DNA from: Ancistrus triradiatus
Lineage: Eukaryota; Chordata; Actinopteri; Siluriformes; Loricariidae
Direction: 5' to 3'
Length of the DNA stretch: 64,000 nucleotides
Assembly: GCA_025084515.1 (NCBI GenBank)
Contig: JAJAGP010001967.1
Coordinates: 1 to 64,000, forward strand
The notes under the pieces: generated by a model
Told to the model about the DNA's origin: nothing
Database searches by the model: none
What the model saw: only the letters and a program-made list of their open reading frames with translations
Made by a program: the position numbers and the translations under genes
In this document: one piece after another, positions 1 through 10,349 of the stretch
Position numbering within the stretch: position 1 is the stretch's first letter
Layout: the number at the start of each line of letters is the position of its first letter

Positions 1-460
1 CTACAGCCACAAAATTCAACAGACTTCGTCCCGGATGCTATCTGAGGTGACATGTGATGCCCATGGGGCCCCTGTGGACCCCGGCTGGACACTGGGGCCC
101 CTGGCGTGCCAATGAATGTAACTCAGTCGGTTTTCAACCTACGGCCACAAAATTCAGCAGACTTGGTACCGGGTGAAATCTGAGGTGACATGTGATGCCC
201 ATGGGACCCCGGTGGAACCCGGCTGGGCACTGGGGTCCCTAGCGGGCCAATGACCATAACCCAGTCAGTTTTAGACCTATGGCCACGAAATTTGGCAGGC
301 TTGGTCTCGGGTGCAATCTGAGGTAACATGTCATACCCTGAGGTGACTATAATGACTACAGTCAGCTTTAGACCTACATACTCGGTTCCTGATGCACAAG
401 GCCGGGGGCATGCACCGCCGCAACACACTCGCAGTTTCTACAGGAACTGCACTTTCTAGT
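1..460 (+). mobile_element. Helitron/Helentron-like element E0, 3' part (non-autonomous)
   Basis: The window opens inside a tandem array of a ~138-bp unit (recurring phrases CTCAGTCAGTTTTCGACCTA, GGTGACATGTGATGCCCATG, CTGGGCACTGGGGCCCCTGG). It ends with a GC-richer tail, CACACTC, and the hairpin GCAGTTTCTACAGGAACTGC at 431-450, whose arms GCAGTT/AACTGC pair perfectly. Six bases later comes CTAG at 456-459, followed by T. A short hairpin just before CTRR-T is the known 3' terminus of Helitrons. No Rep/helicase coding is seen, so the element would be non-autonomous. The 5' end is outside the window. Confidence 0.6.
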
Positions 461-849
461 TATTATTATTATTATTTCACCTGTTTTTCGGTTCGTATCT
501 CCTCCTACAGTTTTTAAAATATCGACACGGGACAAACACCAAAACGTCCGGCATGTTCCGGAGAAGTGTGCTTGTCGATAGCTAAGAGAAATGTTGTTGC
601 ATTCGCACGCTACACTTGCATTTGTGCGAAAAAACGTCCCATTCACTTGAATGGGATTTAAAAAATAACTGCTGTAACTCGGTCAATTTTTGAGCTACAA
701 ACACGAAACTCTGCATGCTCAGACCTGGCCTCTCCGAGACCCAACATCTCAAGTTTCGGACAGATATCACTCTTTGATCACTTTCTATCACTCTTTAAAA
801 ATCACTCCATTCATTGAATAGGGCAGAAGTTAGAGTGTGCACTCTAGAT

Positions 850-2620
850 TTCAGGGAAAATCGATTAATTCACTTTTTCACTGAACAAACTTCTCTAAAA
901 TCCTGATACTTTCACCTAGAAACTCCATTTAAACTGCAAATGGTAGTAATTCCTCAAAAGATTGCATCGCTAAACAAATTATTTTTCGAGTTATGATGAT
1001 TTGTTCGGGACTAGGGACTCAATCTTCCCTCATTGACAGCCATGTTATTTTTTGGAACTCCGAGGACGCTTTTTACAAAGTTTCATTTGTGTTCAACCTG
1101 TCATAACTTTGAGGCTCTTTTGTCAATCCATATCATCTTATATCATAGCGATCAGCAAGGTGTCCTCTCTCAAACAAACTTTTCAGATAATTGATGGCTC
1201 AAATATTTTTCGAGTTATGATCATTTCTTTGACAGGTCCAAAATCGCTTGAAACTGAGATTTTAGGGATTTTTATTAATTCACATTTTCTCTGAACAAAC
1301 GTGTCTAAAATCATTATACTTTCACCTAGAAACTCCATTTAAACTTCAAATGGTAGAGATACTTCCCCTTCATAACTCATCAAAAGATGGCATCGCTAAA
1401 CAAACTACTTTTCGAGTTATGACGATTTGTTCGAGACTAGGGACTGAAACTTCCCTCATTCACAGCCATGTTAAATTTGGGAACGGCGAGGCGCCTTTTT
1501 TCAAAGTTTCACCTGTTTAACCTGTCATAACTTTGAGCCTTTTTCATCAATCCACATCATCATATATAGTAGCGATCTGCAAGGGGTCCTCTCTCATACA
1601 AACTTTTCAAATAATTGATTGGTTACATATTTCTTGAGTTATGACCATTTGTTTGAGAGGTGCAAAATCGGTTGAAAGTCACTCTCAACGCTCTTTCTGT
1701 CACTGTTTTCACGGAACAAACGTGTGTAAAATCATTATACTTTCACCTAGAAACTCAATTTAAATTTCAAATGGTAGACATACTTCCTCTTCATGACAGG
1801 TCCAAATATCTCGTCCTTCAACAAATTACTTCTCCTGTTATGAGCTTTTGTTTGAGAGCTCTGAAATGCACGAAGAAAGAACACAACGCGCTCCTTTCTG
1901 TTCCATTCAAACACACACGCAGGCCACGCCCACACACGGAGAGCACATGGCAATGAAAGACGGATTCTTTGAACTTATATTTGCATCAATATGTGTAATA
2001 TGAAGGCTTCATCATTACTGTAAAATATTGTCATTAATTAAACAGTCCAAACCTTTAAATCGGGTTAAACATCACTTGTAATCCACACGAGCACAGAGTA
2101 AAACATGGCCGTCAAAGCCGGAAACGCTCAATTCACTATTGTTCACTACACACTAGCTCCCTTCTAAACTTTTAAAGGGCCAGACAGCTCTTATGTAAAT
2201 CACATTACAAGACAATTACTTTCATCTACAAACTCCATTTAAACTTCAAATGGTAGAGATACTTCCCCTTAATGACACATCAAAGTATCTCATCGTTCAA
2301 CAAATTATTTTTCGAGTTATGACGGTTTGTTCGGGACTAGGTATTGATTTTCCTCCCATTGACCCCCATTATAATTGCTTCAACTCTAATTTGTCTTTTT
2401 CTAAATTTTCATGTGTTTTTAACTTGTCATAACTCTGACAATTTCTTATCAATCCACACAGTTTTTTGTCATAGCGATCAGCAAGGGGTCCTCTCCCACA
2501 CAAGCTTTACAGAAAAGCGATCGGTTAATTATTAGTTAGTTATGACCGTTTGTTTGAGAGGTCTGAAACTGAGATTTTACATGAAACATATGGCTGTGTA
2601 GATTTGAAATGTAACTGTCA
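850..2620 (+). repeat. ~410-480-bp tandem repeat, about four copies
   Basis: The phrase TTCACCTAGAAACTCCATTT recurs at 911, 1,321, 1,742 (one base changed) and 2,221 (changed). Each copy continues with AAATGGTAGAGATACTTCCC, then CGAGTTATGAC..TTTGTTCG, then a CTGTCATAACTTTGA block and AGCGATCAGCAAGG. Spacings are 410, 421 and 479 bp. Copies 3 and 4 both contain or lead to the phrase CAGGCCACGCCCACACAC (about 1,919 and 2,699). Reading frames are broken and differ between copies, so I do not read it as a gene. Confidence 0.75.
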
Positions 2621-2647
2621 TTGTCTCTCCCTCTGTCTCTCCCTGTG

Positions 2648-2655
<8 letters not shown>

Positions 2656-2690
<35 letters not shown>
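2656..2690. repeat. (CA)n microsatellite
   Basis: About 35 bp of CA repeats preceded by a CT-rich stretch (2,622-2,655), inside element E1. Confidence 0.95.
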
Positions 2691-2691
<1 letters not shown>

Positions 2692-2814
2692 GCACATGCA
2701 GGCCACGCCCACACACCGAGCAGCTGTCATTCACACAGAATGGCTTGGATCAGCTCTTCTGACACGTATGAGAGCCAATGTTTGCATAGTAACACTGAGG
2801 CCACAGAGGTAGCT

Positions 2815-3400
2815 GGCAGGACAGTTTTCGCCCTACAGCCATGAAATTTGGCAGACTTTGTCCTGGGTGCAATCTGAGGTGACAAGTCATGGCCATGGGG
2901 CCCCTGAGGACCCCGGCTGGGAACTGGGGCCACTGGCGGGCCAATGACCATAACTCAGTCAGTTTTCGACCTATGGCCACAAAATTTGCCAGGCTTCGTC
3001 CAACAAGAAATCTGACATGACATGTGATGCCCATGGGGCCCCTGTGGACCCCAGCAGGACACTTGGGCCCCTGGTGGGCCAAAGACCGTAAGTCAGTCAG
3101 TTATTGATTTATGACCACGAAATTCGCCAAGCTTGGTGCTGCATGCTATCTGAGGTGACGTGTGATGCCCATGGGGCCCTTGTAGAGCCCAGCAGGGAAC
3201 TGGGGCCCCTGGTGGGCCAATGACCGTAACTCAGTCAGTTTTCGTCCTATGGCCATAAAATTAGGCAGGCTTGGTCCCGGGTGAAATCTGAGGTGACATG
3301 TGATGCCCATGGGGCCCCTGTGGACCCCGGGCAGGGCAATGACCGTGACTCAGTCAGTTATTGATTATGACCACGACATTTGGCAGGCCTGGTTCCCAGT
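2815..3400 (+). repeat. 138-bp minisatellite block in E1
   Basis: Four to five copies of the same ~138-bp unit found in E0 and E2-E7, for example GTAACTCAGTCAGTTTTCG and GTGATGCCCATGGGGCC near 3,225-3,320. The last copy is degraded and runs into the GACTACAGTCAGCTTT tail that E0 also has (353-372), linking E0 and E1 as one subfamily. Confidence 0.8.
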
Positions 3401-3559
3401 TGCAAAAGTAGGAGTAAGGTAACATGTCAACCCTGTGGTGACTAACAATGACTACAGTCAGCTTTTGGAACTACATACTCGGTCCCTGATTGCACGTCAC
3501 AGGGTAACGCACCGTCGCAACACACTCGCAGTTTCTGCAGGAAACTGCACTTTTCTAGT

Positions 3560-4595
3560 TATTTTATTATTAGTGTGGTTGCCTATATAGGCAACCACAC
3601 TATTGAAATCGAAAGTATGATTAGTGTGGTTGCCTATATAGGCAACAAATATTGAAAATCCGAAAGTATTATTAGTGTGGTTGCCTATATAGGCAACCAC
3701 ACTATTGAAATCCGAAAGTATTATTATTCGTTTATTTATTAGTGTGATTGCCTATATAGGCGATCACACTATTGTTATCCGATTCTGAACATTCCGAAAA
3801 TTTCGACGCGTATCAAACTGCCGCAATTTTTGAGATATCGACCCCGTTCCAGCGCCATTGTGTCCGGTCGGGTCGGGAATGGTGTGCTTGTATAGGGATT
3901 TCCGGTCGGACTTGGGGGGGCCCCACAGGGGCCCCTGTAACAGTTCAAAATTTCCCCATAGGAAATGAATGGGCCTAAAGTTAAACGAATAATAAATCAG
4001 TCAGTTTTGACCTATGGCCACGAAATTCGAAACAGGCGTTTGGTCCCGGGTGCAATCTGAGGTGATATGTGATTGCCCATGGGGCCCCTGTGGACCCCGG
4101 CTGGGCACTGGGGCCCTGGCGGGCCAATGACCGTAAGTCAGTCAGTTTTCGACCTACGGCCACAAAAATCAGCAGACTTTGGTCCCGGGTTGCAATCTGT
4201 GAGGTGATATGTGCATGCCCATGGGGCCCCTGTAGACCCAGGCTGGGCACTGGGGCCCCTGGCGGGGCCAATGACCGTAACTCAGTCAGTTTTCGACCCT
4301 ATGGCCAACAACGAAATTTGACAGGCGTGGTCTCCGGGTTTGCAATCTGAGGTGATATGTGATGCCCATGGGGCCCCTCTGGACCCGGCTGGGCACTGGG
4401 GCCCCTGGCGGGCCAATGACCGTAACCCTCAGACAGTTTTTTCGACTATGGCCACGGAAATTCGGCAGGCTTGGGTCCTGGGGGCACACCTGGTTGATGT
4501 GATGCCCTTAGGGACCATGAGGTACACTAAGGGTCGGCCATTAACAGAGTAGCAATCACACTCGCATTTTCTTCAGGAAATGCACCTCTCTTAGT
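3560..4595 (+). mobile_element. Helentron-like element E2 with tandem palindromic 5' ends
   Basis: Begins with four copies of a palindrome (3,571-3,771). A 5' region follows (3,772-3,990: TCGACGCG, GATATCGACCCCGTTCCAGC, GGTCGGGAATGGTGTGCTTG, a CATAGGAAATGAATGGGCC block). Three to four 138-bp units come next (about 4,000-4,490). The 3' end contains GCAATCACACT (4,552-4,562), hairpin GCATTTTCTTCAGGAAATGC (4,564-4,583) and TTAGTT at 4,591-4,596. The 5' AGTGTGATTGC (3,741) and the 3' GCAATCACACT are exact reverse complements. Such sub-terminal inverted repeats plus a 3' hairpin are the layout described for Helentrons and their non-autonomous derivatives. Confidence 0.6.
3571..3771. repeat. Four tandem copies of a ~32-bp palindrome
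   Basis: Copies at 3,571-3,602, 3,622-3,650, 3,673-3,704 and 3,740-3,771. Copies 1 and 3 are perfect 32-bp palindromes (half-site TAGTGTGGTTGCCTAT). Copy 2 keeps GTTGCCTATATAGGCAAC but its outer right arm is altered. Copy 4 has GATTGCC/GGCGATC, leaving one G-T type mismatch. Starts are spaced 51, 51 and 67 bp, with a similar spacer (ATTGAAATC, GAAAGTA). Confidence 0.9.
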
Positions 4596-6508
4596 TATTA
4601 TTATATATTATTATTATTATTCCACGATTTCGGCACATTTCAACTGCCGCAGCTTTCGAGATATCGACCCCGTTCCAAGCGTCATGGCGTTGGGTCTGGT
4701 CTGGGAATGGTGTGCTGTATAGGGCCCCCCGGTCGGACTTTGGGGGCCCCGCAGGGGCCCGCAAAAGTCCGAAATTTCCCATAGGAAATGAATGGGCCAA
4801 AAGTTAATTGAATTCATAACTCAGTCAGTTTTTCGACCTACGGGCCACGAAATTTCGGCAAGCTTGGTCCGGGTGCAAAGCTGAGGTGACATGTGATGCC
4901 CATTGGGCCCTATGGGACCCCGGGTGGGCACTGGTTGCCCTGGGTGGGCAATGACTGTAACTCAGTCAGTTTTCGACCTACGGTCACGAAAGTTCGGCAA
5001 GCTTGGTCCCGGGTGCAATCTGAGGTGACATGTGATGCCCATGGGTTCCCTATGGACTCCGGGTGGGCACTGAGGCCCCTGAGTGGGGCCAAATGACTAA
5101 CTCAGTCAATTTTTGACCTACGGCCACGGAAAATTTCGTCAAGCTTGGTCCCGAGTGCAATCCAAGGTGATATGTGATGCCCATGGGTCCCCTATGGACC
5201 TCCGGGGGGGCACTGGGGCCCCTGGGTGGGCCAATGACTAACTCAGTCAGTTTTGACCTACGGCCACGAAATTCGTCAAGCTTGGTCCCGAGTGCAATCC
5301 GAGGGTGATATGTGATGCCCATGGGTCCCCTATGGACTACGGGTGGGCACTGGGGCCCTGGGTGGGCCAATGACTGTAAACTCAGTCAGTTTTTCGGACC
5401 TACGGTCACGAAATTCGGCAAGCTTGGTCCCGGGTGCAATCTGAGGTGATATGTGATGCCCATGGGACCCCTATGGTTCCTAGGTGGGCACTGGGGCCCC
5501 TGGGTGGGCGAATGACTGTAACTCAGACAGTTTTCGACCTACGGACATGAAATTCAGCATCCTTGGTCTTGGTTGCTATCTGTAATGATATGTGATGCCC
5601 ATGGGTTCCCTGTAGACCCCGGGTGGGCACTGGGGCCCCTGGCAGACCAATGACCTTAACTCAGTCAGTTTTTGACCTACAGCCATGAAATTCGGTAAGC
5701 TTGGTCCCGGGTGCAATCTGAGGTGACATGTGATGCCCATGGGACCCGTATGAACCCCGGGTGGGCACTGGGACCCCTGGGTGGGCCAATGACTAACTCA
5801 GTCAGTTTTCGATCTACGGCCACGAAATTCAGCAAGCTTGGTCCCGGGTGCAATCTGAGGTAACATGTGATGCCCATGGGTCCCCTGTAGACCCGGGGTG
5901 GGCACTGGGGCCCCTGGCGGGCCAATGACAGTAGCTTCGTCAGATTTCGACCTACGGCCACGAAATTCGGCAGGCTTGGTCCCAGGGTCAATCTGAGATA
6001 TGTGATGCCCATGGGGCCCCTGTGGACCCCGGCTGGGCACTGGAGACCCTGGCGGGCCAATGACCTTAACACTGGTCAGTTTTCGTTGTATGTCCACAAA
6101 ATTCAGCAGGCTTCGTCCTGGATGCAATCTGAGATTTGTGATGCCCATGGGGCCCTTCTGGACCCCGGCTGAGCACTGAGGCCCCTGGCAGACCAATGAC
6201 CGCAACTCAGTCAGTTTTTGACCTACAGCCATGAAATTCAGCAGGCTTGGTCCTGGGTGCAATCTGAGGTGACATGTGATGCCCATGGAGCCCCTGTAGA
6301 CTCCGGCTGGGCACTGGGGCCTCTTGGCAGGCCAATGACTGTAACTTAGTCCATTTTTGATCTATGGCCACGATATTCAGCAGGCTTGCTCCCGGGTGCA
6401 ACCTGAAGTGATATGTGATGCCCATGGGGCCCATGATGTACACTAAGGGTCGGCCATTGCAGAGTGGCAACCACACTCGCATTTTCTTCAGGAAATGCAC
6501 CTCTCTAG
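4596..6508 (+). mobile_element. Helitron/Helentron-like element E3, longest minisatellite array
   Basis: After a (TTA)n tract the element starts near 4,620 with TCCACGATTTCGGCACATTT. The 5' region (to ~4,800) shares GATATCGACCCCGTTCCA, GGGAATGGTGTGCT and CATAGGAAATGAATGGGCCA with E2. About eleven to twelve 138-bp units fill 4,810-6,400. The 3' terminus has GGCAACCACACT (6,466-6,477), hairpin GCATTTTCTTCAGGAAATGC (6,479-6,498) and CTAG-T at 6,505-6,509. The start TC and the end CTAG-T also fit a canonical Helitron. No transposase gene. Confidence 0.6.
4810..6400 (+). repeat. 138-bp minisatellite array in E3
   Basis: Direct repeats of the ~138-bp unit; the phrase ACTCAGTCAGTTTT or a close variant recurs at roughly 138-bp steps. 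Units vary in a GGCTGGGCAC versus GGGTGGGCAC site and in short indels, so copies are old enough to have diverged. Confidence 0.85.
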
Positions 6509-7494
6509 TTATTATTATTATTTCATGATTTTCGACGCATTTTAACTGCTACAACTTTCGAGATATCGACCCCGTTCCAGTGCCATCACATTGGGTCTGG
6601 TCGGGAATAAAATCCCAAATTTTCCCATAGGAAATGAATGGGCCAAAAGTTAATGAATCATAACTCCGTCAGATTTTGACATAGGGCTACGAAATTTGCC
6701 AGGCTTGGTCCCAGGTGCAATCTGAGGTGACATGTGATGCCCATGGGGCCCCTGTGAACCCGGCTGGGCACTGGGGCCGCTGGTAAGCCAATGACCATAA
6801 CTCAATTAGTTTTCGACCTACGGTCACGAAATTTGGCAGTCTTAGTCCTGGGTGCAATCTGAGGTGACATGTAATGCCCATGGGGCCCCTGTGGACCCCG
6901 GCTGGGCACTGGGGCCCCTGGCAGGCCAATGACGGTAGCTCAGTCAGATTTCGACCTACGGCCACGAAATTCGGCAACTTTGGTCCCGGGTGCAATCTGA
7001 GGTGATATGTGATGCCCCTGGGGCTCCTGTAGAGCCAATGTGGGCACTGGGGCCCCTGGGTGGGCCAATGACTGTAACTCAGACAGTTTTCAACCTAGGG
7101 CCACGAAATTTGGCAACCTTGGTCCCGGGTGCAATCTGAGAGGATATGAGAAGCCCATGAGGCCTTGGAGACCCAAGGTGGGCACTTGGGCCCTTGGGTG
7201 GGCCAATGACTGTAACTTAGACAGTTTTCGACCTACGGCCACGAAATTCGACAAGCTTGGTCCCGGGTGCAATCTGAGGTGATATGTGATGCCCATGGGT
7301 CCCCTTTGGACGCCGGGTGGGCACTGGGGCCCCTGGGTGGGGCAATGACTGGAACTCAGTCAGTTTTCGACCTACGGCCACGAAATTTGGCAAGCTTGGT
7401 CCCGGGTGCAATCTGAGGTGACATGTGATGCCCATGGGGCCATTGCAGAGTGGCAACCACACTCGTATTTTCTTTAGGAAATGCACCTCTCTAG
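6509..7494 (+). mobile_element. Helitron/Helentron-like element E4
   Basis: Starts near 6,522 (TTTCATGATTTTCGACGCAT) after (TTA)n. The 5' region runs to ~6,660 and lacks the GC-rich segment seen in E2/E3. About five to six 138-bp units fill 6,660-7,430. The 3' end has GGCAACCACACTCG, hairpin GTATTTTCTTTAGGAAATGC (7,465-7,484; one G-T pair) and CTAG-T at 7,491-7,495. Confidence 0.55.
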
Positions 7495-8040
7495 TTGTTA
7501 TTATTATTCCACGAATTTCGACGCATTTCAACTGCTACAACTTTCGAGATATCAACTCCGTTCCAGTGCCATTAGATCCGGTTTGGTCGGGAATGTTGTG
7601 CTTTTATATGGCTAACCGGTCGGACTTTGGGGGGCCCCGCAGCTTGGTCTCGAGTGCAATCTGAGGTGACATGTGATGCCCATGGGTCCCCTGTAGACCC
7701 CGGGAGGGCACTGGGGCCCCTGGGTGGGCCAATGACTGTAACTCAGTCAGTTTTTGACCTACATCCGAAATTCGGCAAGCTTGGTCTCGTGTGCAATCTG
7801 AGGTGACATGTGATGCTCATGGGGCCCCTATGGACCCCGGCGGGGCACTGGGGCCCCTTGGCAGGCCAATGACTGTCAGTTAGTCAGTTTTCGATTTATG
7901 GCCACGATGTTCAGCAGGCCTGGTCCCGGGTGCAATCTGAGGTGACATGATGACCTTTGGGCCCATGATGTACACTAAGTGTCGGTTATTGCAGAGCGGC
8001 ATCCACACTCGCATTTTCTTCAGGAAATGCACCTCTCTAG
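7495..8040 (+). mobile_element. Helitron/Helentron-like element E5, short copy
   Basis: Starts near 7,508 (TTCCACGAATTTCGACGCAT). The 5' region ends abruptly at 7,640, where GGGGGGCCCCGCAG joins the middle of a unit (CTTGGTCTCGAG), so an internal deletion is likely. Two to three units follow. The 3' end has CCACACTC, hairpin GCATTTTCTTCAGGAAATGC (8,011-8,030) and CTAG-T at 8,037-8,041. Confidence 0.55.
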
Positions 8041-9341
8041 TTATTAGTGTGATCGCCATGATAGGATAACTATTGTTTTCCGATTCTGAACATTTCGAAA
8101 TTTTCGACGCTTATCAACTGCTGCAATTTTCAATATGTCGACCCCGTTCCAGTGCCATTGCATCCGGTGTGGACGGGAATGGTGTGATTGTATAGGGCTT
8201 TTCAGTCGGACTTTGGGGGGCCCCAAAGGGGCCTCTGTAAATTCCCAAATTTTCCCATAGGAAATGAATGAGCCCAAAGTTAACGAACCATAAATCAGTC
8301 AGTTTTCGACTTACGGTCACAAAATTCGGCAAGCGTGGTCCGGGGTGCAATCTGAGGTGACATGTGATGCCCATGGGGCCCCTGTAGACCCCGGGTGGGC
8401 ACTGGGGCCCCTGGGTGGGCCAATGACTGTAACTCAGACAGTTTTCGACCTACGGCCACGAAATTTGGCAAGCTTGATCCCGGGAGCAATCTGAGGTGAC
8501 ATGTGATGCCCATGGGGCCCCTGTAGACCCCAGGTAGGCACTGGGGCCCCTTGGGGGGCCAATGACTGTTACTTGGTCTGTTTTCGACCTACGGCCAAAA
8601 AATTTGGCAAGCTTGGTTCTGGGTGCAATCTGAGGTAATATGTGATGCACATGGGGCCCATTAGGTCCCCGGGTGGGCACTGGGGCCCCTGGGCGGGCCA
8701 ATGACTAACTCAGTCAGTTTTCGACCTACGGCCACGAAAGTTGGCAAGCTTGATCCCGGGTGCAATCTGAGGTGACATGTGATGCCCATAGGGCCCATGT
8801 GGACCCCGGCTGGGCACTGGGGCCAATGGGTGGGCCAATGACCGTAACTCAGTCAGTTTTCAACCAACGGCCATGAAATTCGGCAGGCTTGGTCCCTGGT
8901 GCTACGTGATATGTGATGCCCATGGGGCCATTGCAGAGTGGCAACCACACTCGCATTTTCTTCAGGAAATTTTAGTTCTTTTACTGAGAACACTGAACGC
9001 TAATTGGCTGATGTCAGTTCCTGTCGGAGCGCGCGTTGTTTGTTTGCAGTTGTTTGTTAGCAGCAAGTAGCAGCCGGTTAAAGCAATTCTTCGCATTTTT
9101 TCTTTACTAAATTTAAACTTAAAACCAAATTGAATCTAATTGTTAGTTTCACCTGCCACTTGCACTAGCCACCACCGAGTTTGGCTCACAGGCATGGTGT
9201 GTGTCTTGGTACATGAATTTTTGGTTGCTGACGACGTAAAAACGGTCGCAGCAACCAAGTTTAACCTAAATTTATATCAAAATCTCCGTCCTTCCACTCT
9301 AATCTCCATCTAACCCGTCTTTTTGTTTACTAAAAGCTAAT

Positions 9342-9810
9342 ATGTCTACACAATCTTCTCCAACTGGCTGCCTCAGCTGTTCGCGTCTCTATGAAAAAAT
9401 CGCGGAGCTTGAGGGCAGGATAACTTTATTGCACCAGATTAAGCAGAATGAGGACATAATTGACTCCTTATTAGCTACGGTCAACGATACAGCTGTTGTA
9501 GCCGCTGGGGACACCTGTCCAGTGACCAGAAACTGTGCGGCCGCTAAACCATGGTACCAACTGGGTGCGCGCTGAAATTGAAACTAGTAAGCTGTCCACA
9601 CCGTGTGAGCCAGACCGTGATGAAAACAGCACGCGGGGGAAGCGAAAGCGGCAGGCGCTCCGACCGCCATCCTCAGCTCCCGACCCACATTACGGCATTG
9701 CTGTGGGAAACAGGTTTTCTTTTCGGTTTAGAAGAAGGTGATGTCCCTCCGCAGTCTCAAGATGTAGTCAACGCACCAAGAGACCTGTCCAGTCGCCACG
9801 GAAGCTGATA
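9342..9810 (+). pseudogene. LINE ORF1 remnant, N-terminal part
   Basis: ATG at 9,342 opens 77 codons starting MSTQSSPTGCLSCSRLYEKI. The segment EKIAELEGRITLLHQIKQ looks like a short coiled coil, as in the first ORF of L2-type elements. A premature stop follows PWYQLGAR (9,573-9,575). After one or more frameshifts, recognisable protein-like sequence continues to ~9,810 (LLWETGFLFGLEEGDVPP). The SGNH esterase part found in the related copy L2-3 is not present. Confidence 0.55.
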
Positions 9811-10349
9811 GAATCAAAAGCAGCAGCCGTACGCTTGTAGCCAGGCCCCGCTTCAGGAATCCTCAACACGGCGTTTAAAAGAATAAAAATCTATGGGTTC
9901 ACCCAAGAATGTAATGGTCCTACCCACCGCTGTAATTCATACCTTAGATTTATACTACACTTGGTAGCGATATGATAAGCTTGCGTTATACCCACAGGTG
10001 ACCTTAATCTCCAGATCACTCTCCTACTATGTGATCTGTGTATAACCAGTAAGATTGTTCAGTGCGTGTCCTAAATCTAAAACGTACGATTAACGTCTGC
10101 TACGCAGCTGCTTCACTAATAACCTCCCCAGATAAATGACTTGTCACCAGTAGAGCCTGAAGACTTGAAAACAGGCATCCAATGGTAGATTCTGTGCTAC
10201 GCCACACCTTAGACAATGTAGCTCCAGTTCAAACCAAAAATGGATCAGGCATCAAAGGCTGTCCCCTTGGTATAACGATCATACACGTGCTTTAAAACAA
10301 GTGCACGAAAATTGACGCAATGGTGCGACACTACACTGGAAGTGTATAA

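Larger units (their letters stand above)
461..3559 (+). mobile_element. Helitron/Helentron-like element E1, divergent subfamily
   Basis: Starts after the (TTA)n that follows E0. 475-830 is a 5' region matching in layout the 5' regions of E2-E7: ATATCGACAC..GGG, then an AATGGGATT stretch, then one diverged unit beginning TAACTCGGTCAATTTTTGAG near 674. The middle is a ~410-480-bp tandem repeat (about 850-2,620) and a CA microsatellite. Four to five 138-bp units follow at about 2,815-3,400. The 3' end has hairpin GCAGTTTC..GAAACTGC at 3,528-3,548 and TCTAGTT at 3,554-3,560. It could also be two elements fused by recombination. No coding capacity was seen. Confidence 0.5.

Noticed and set aside
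3571..3771. Possible CRISPR array (palindromic repeats at regular spacing)
   Set aside because: Only four copies, spacers are themselves similar repeats, the palindromes match transposon ends nearby, and the DNA is from a fish.
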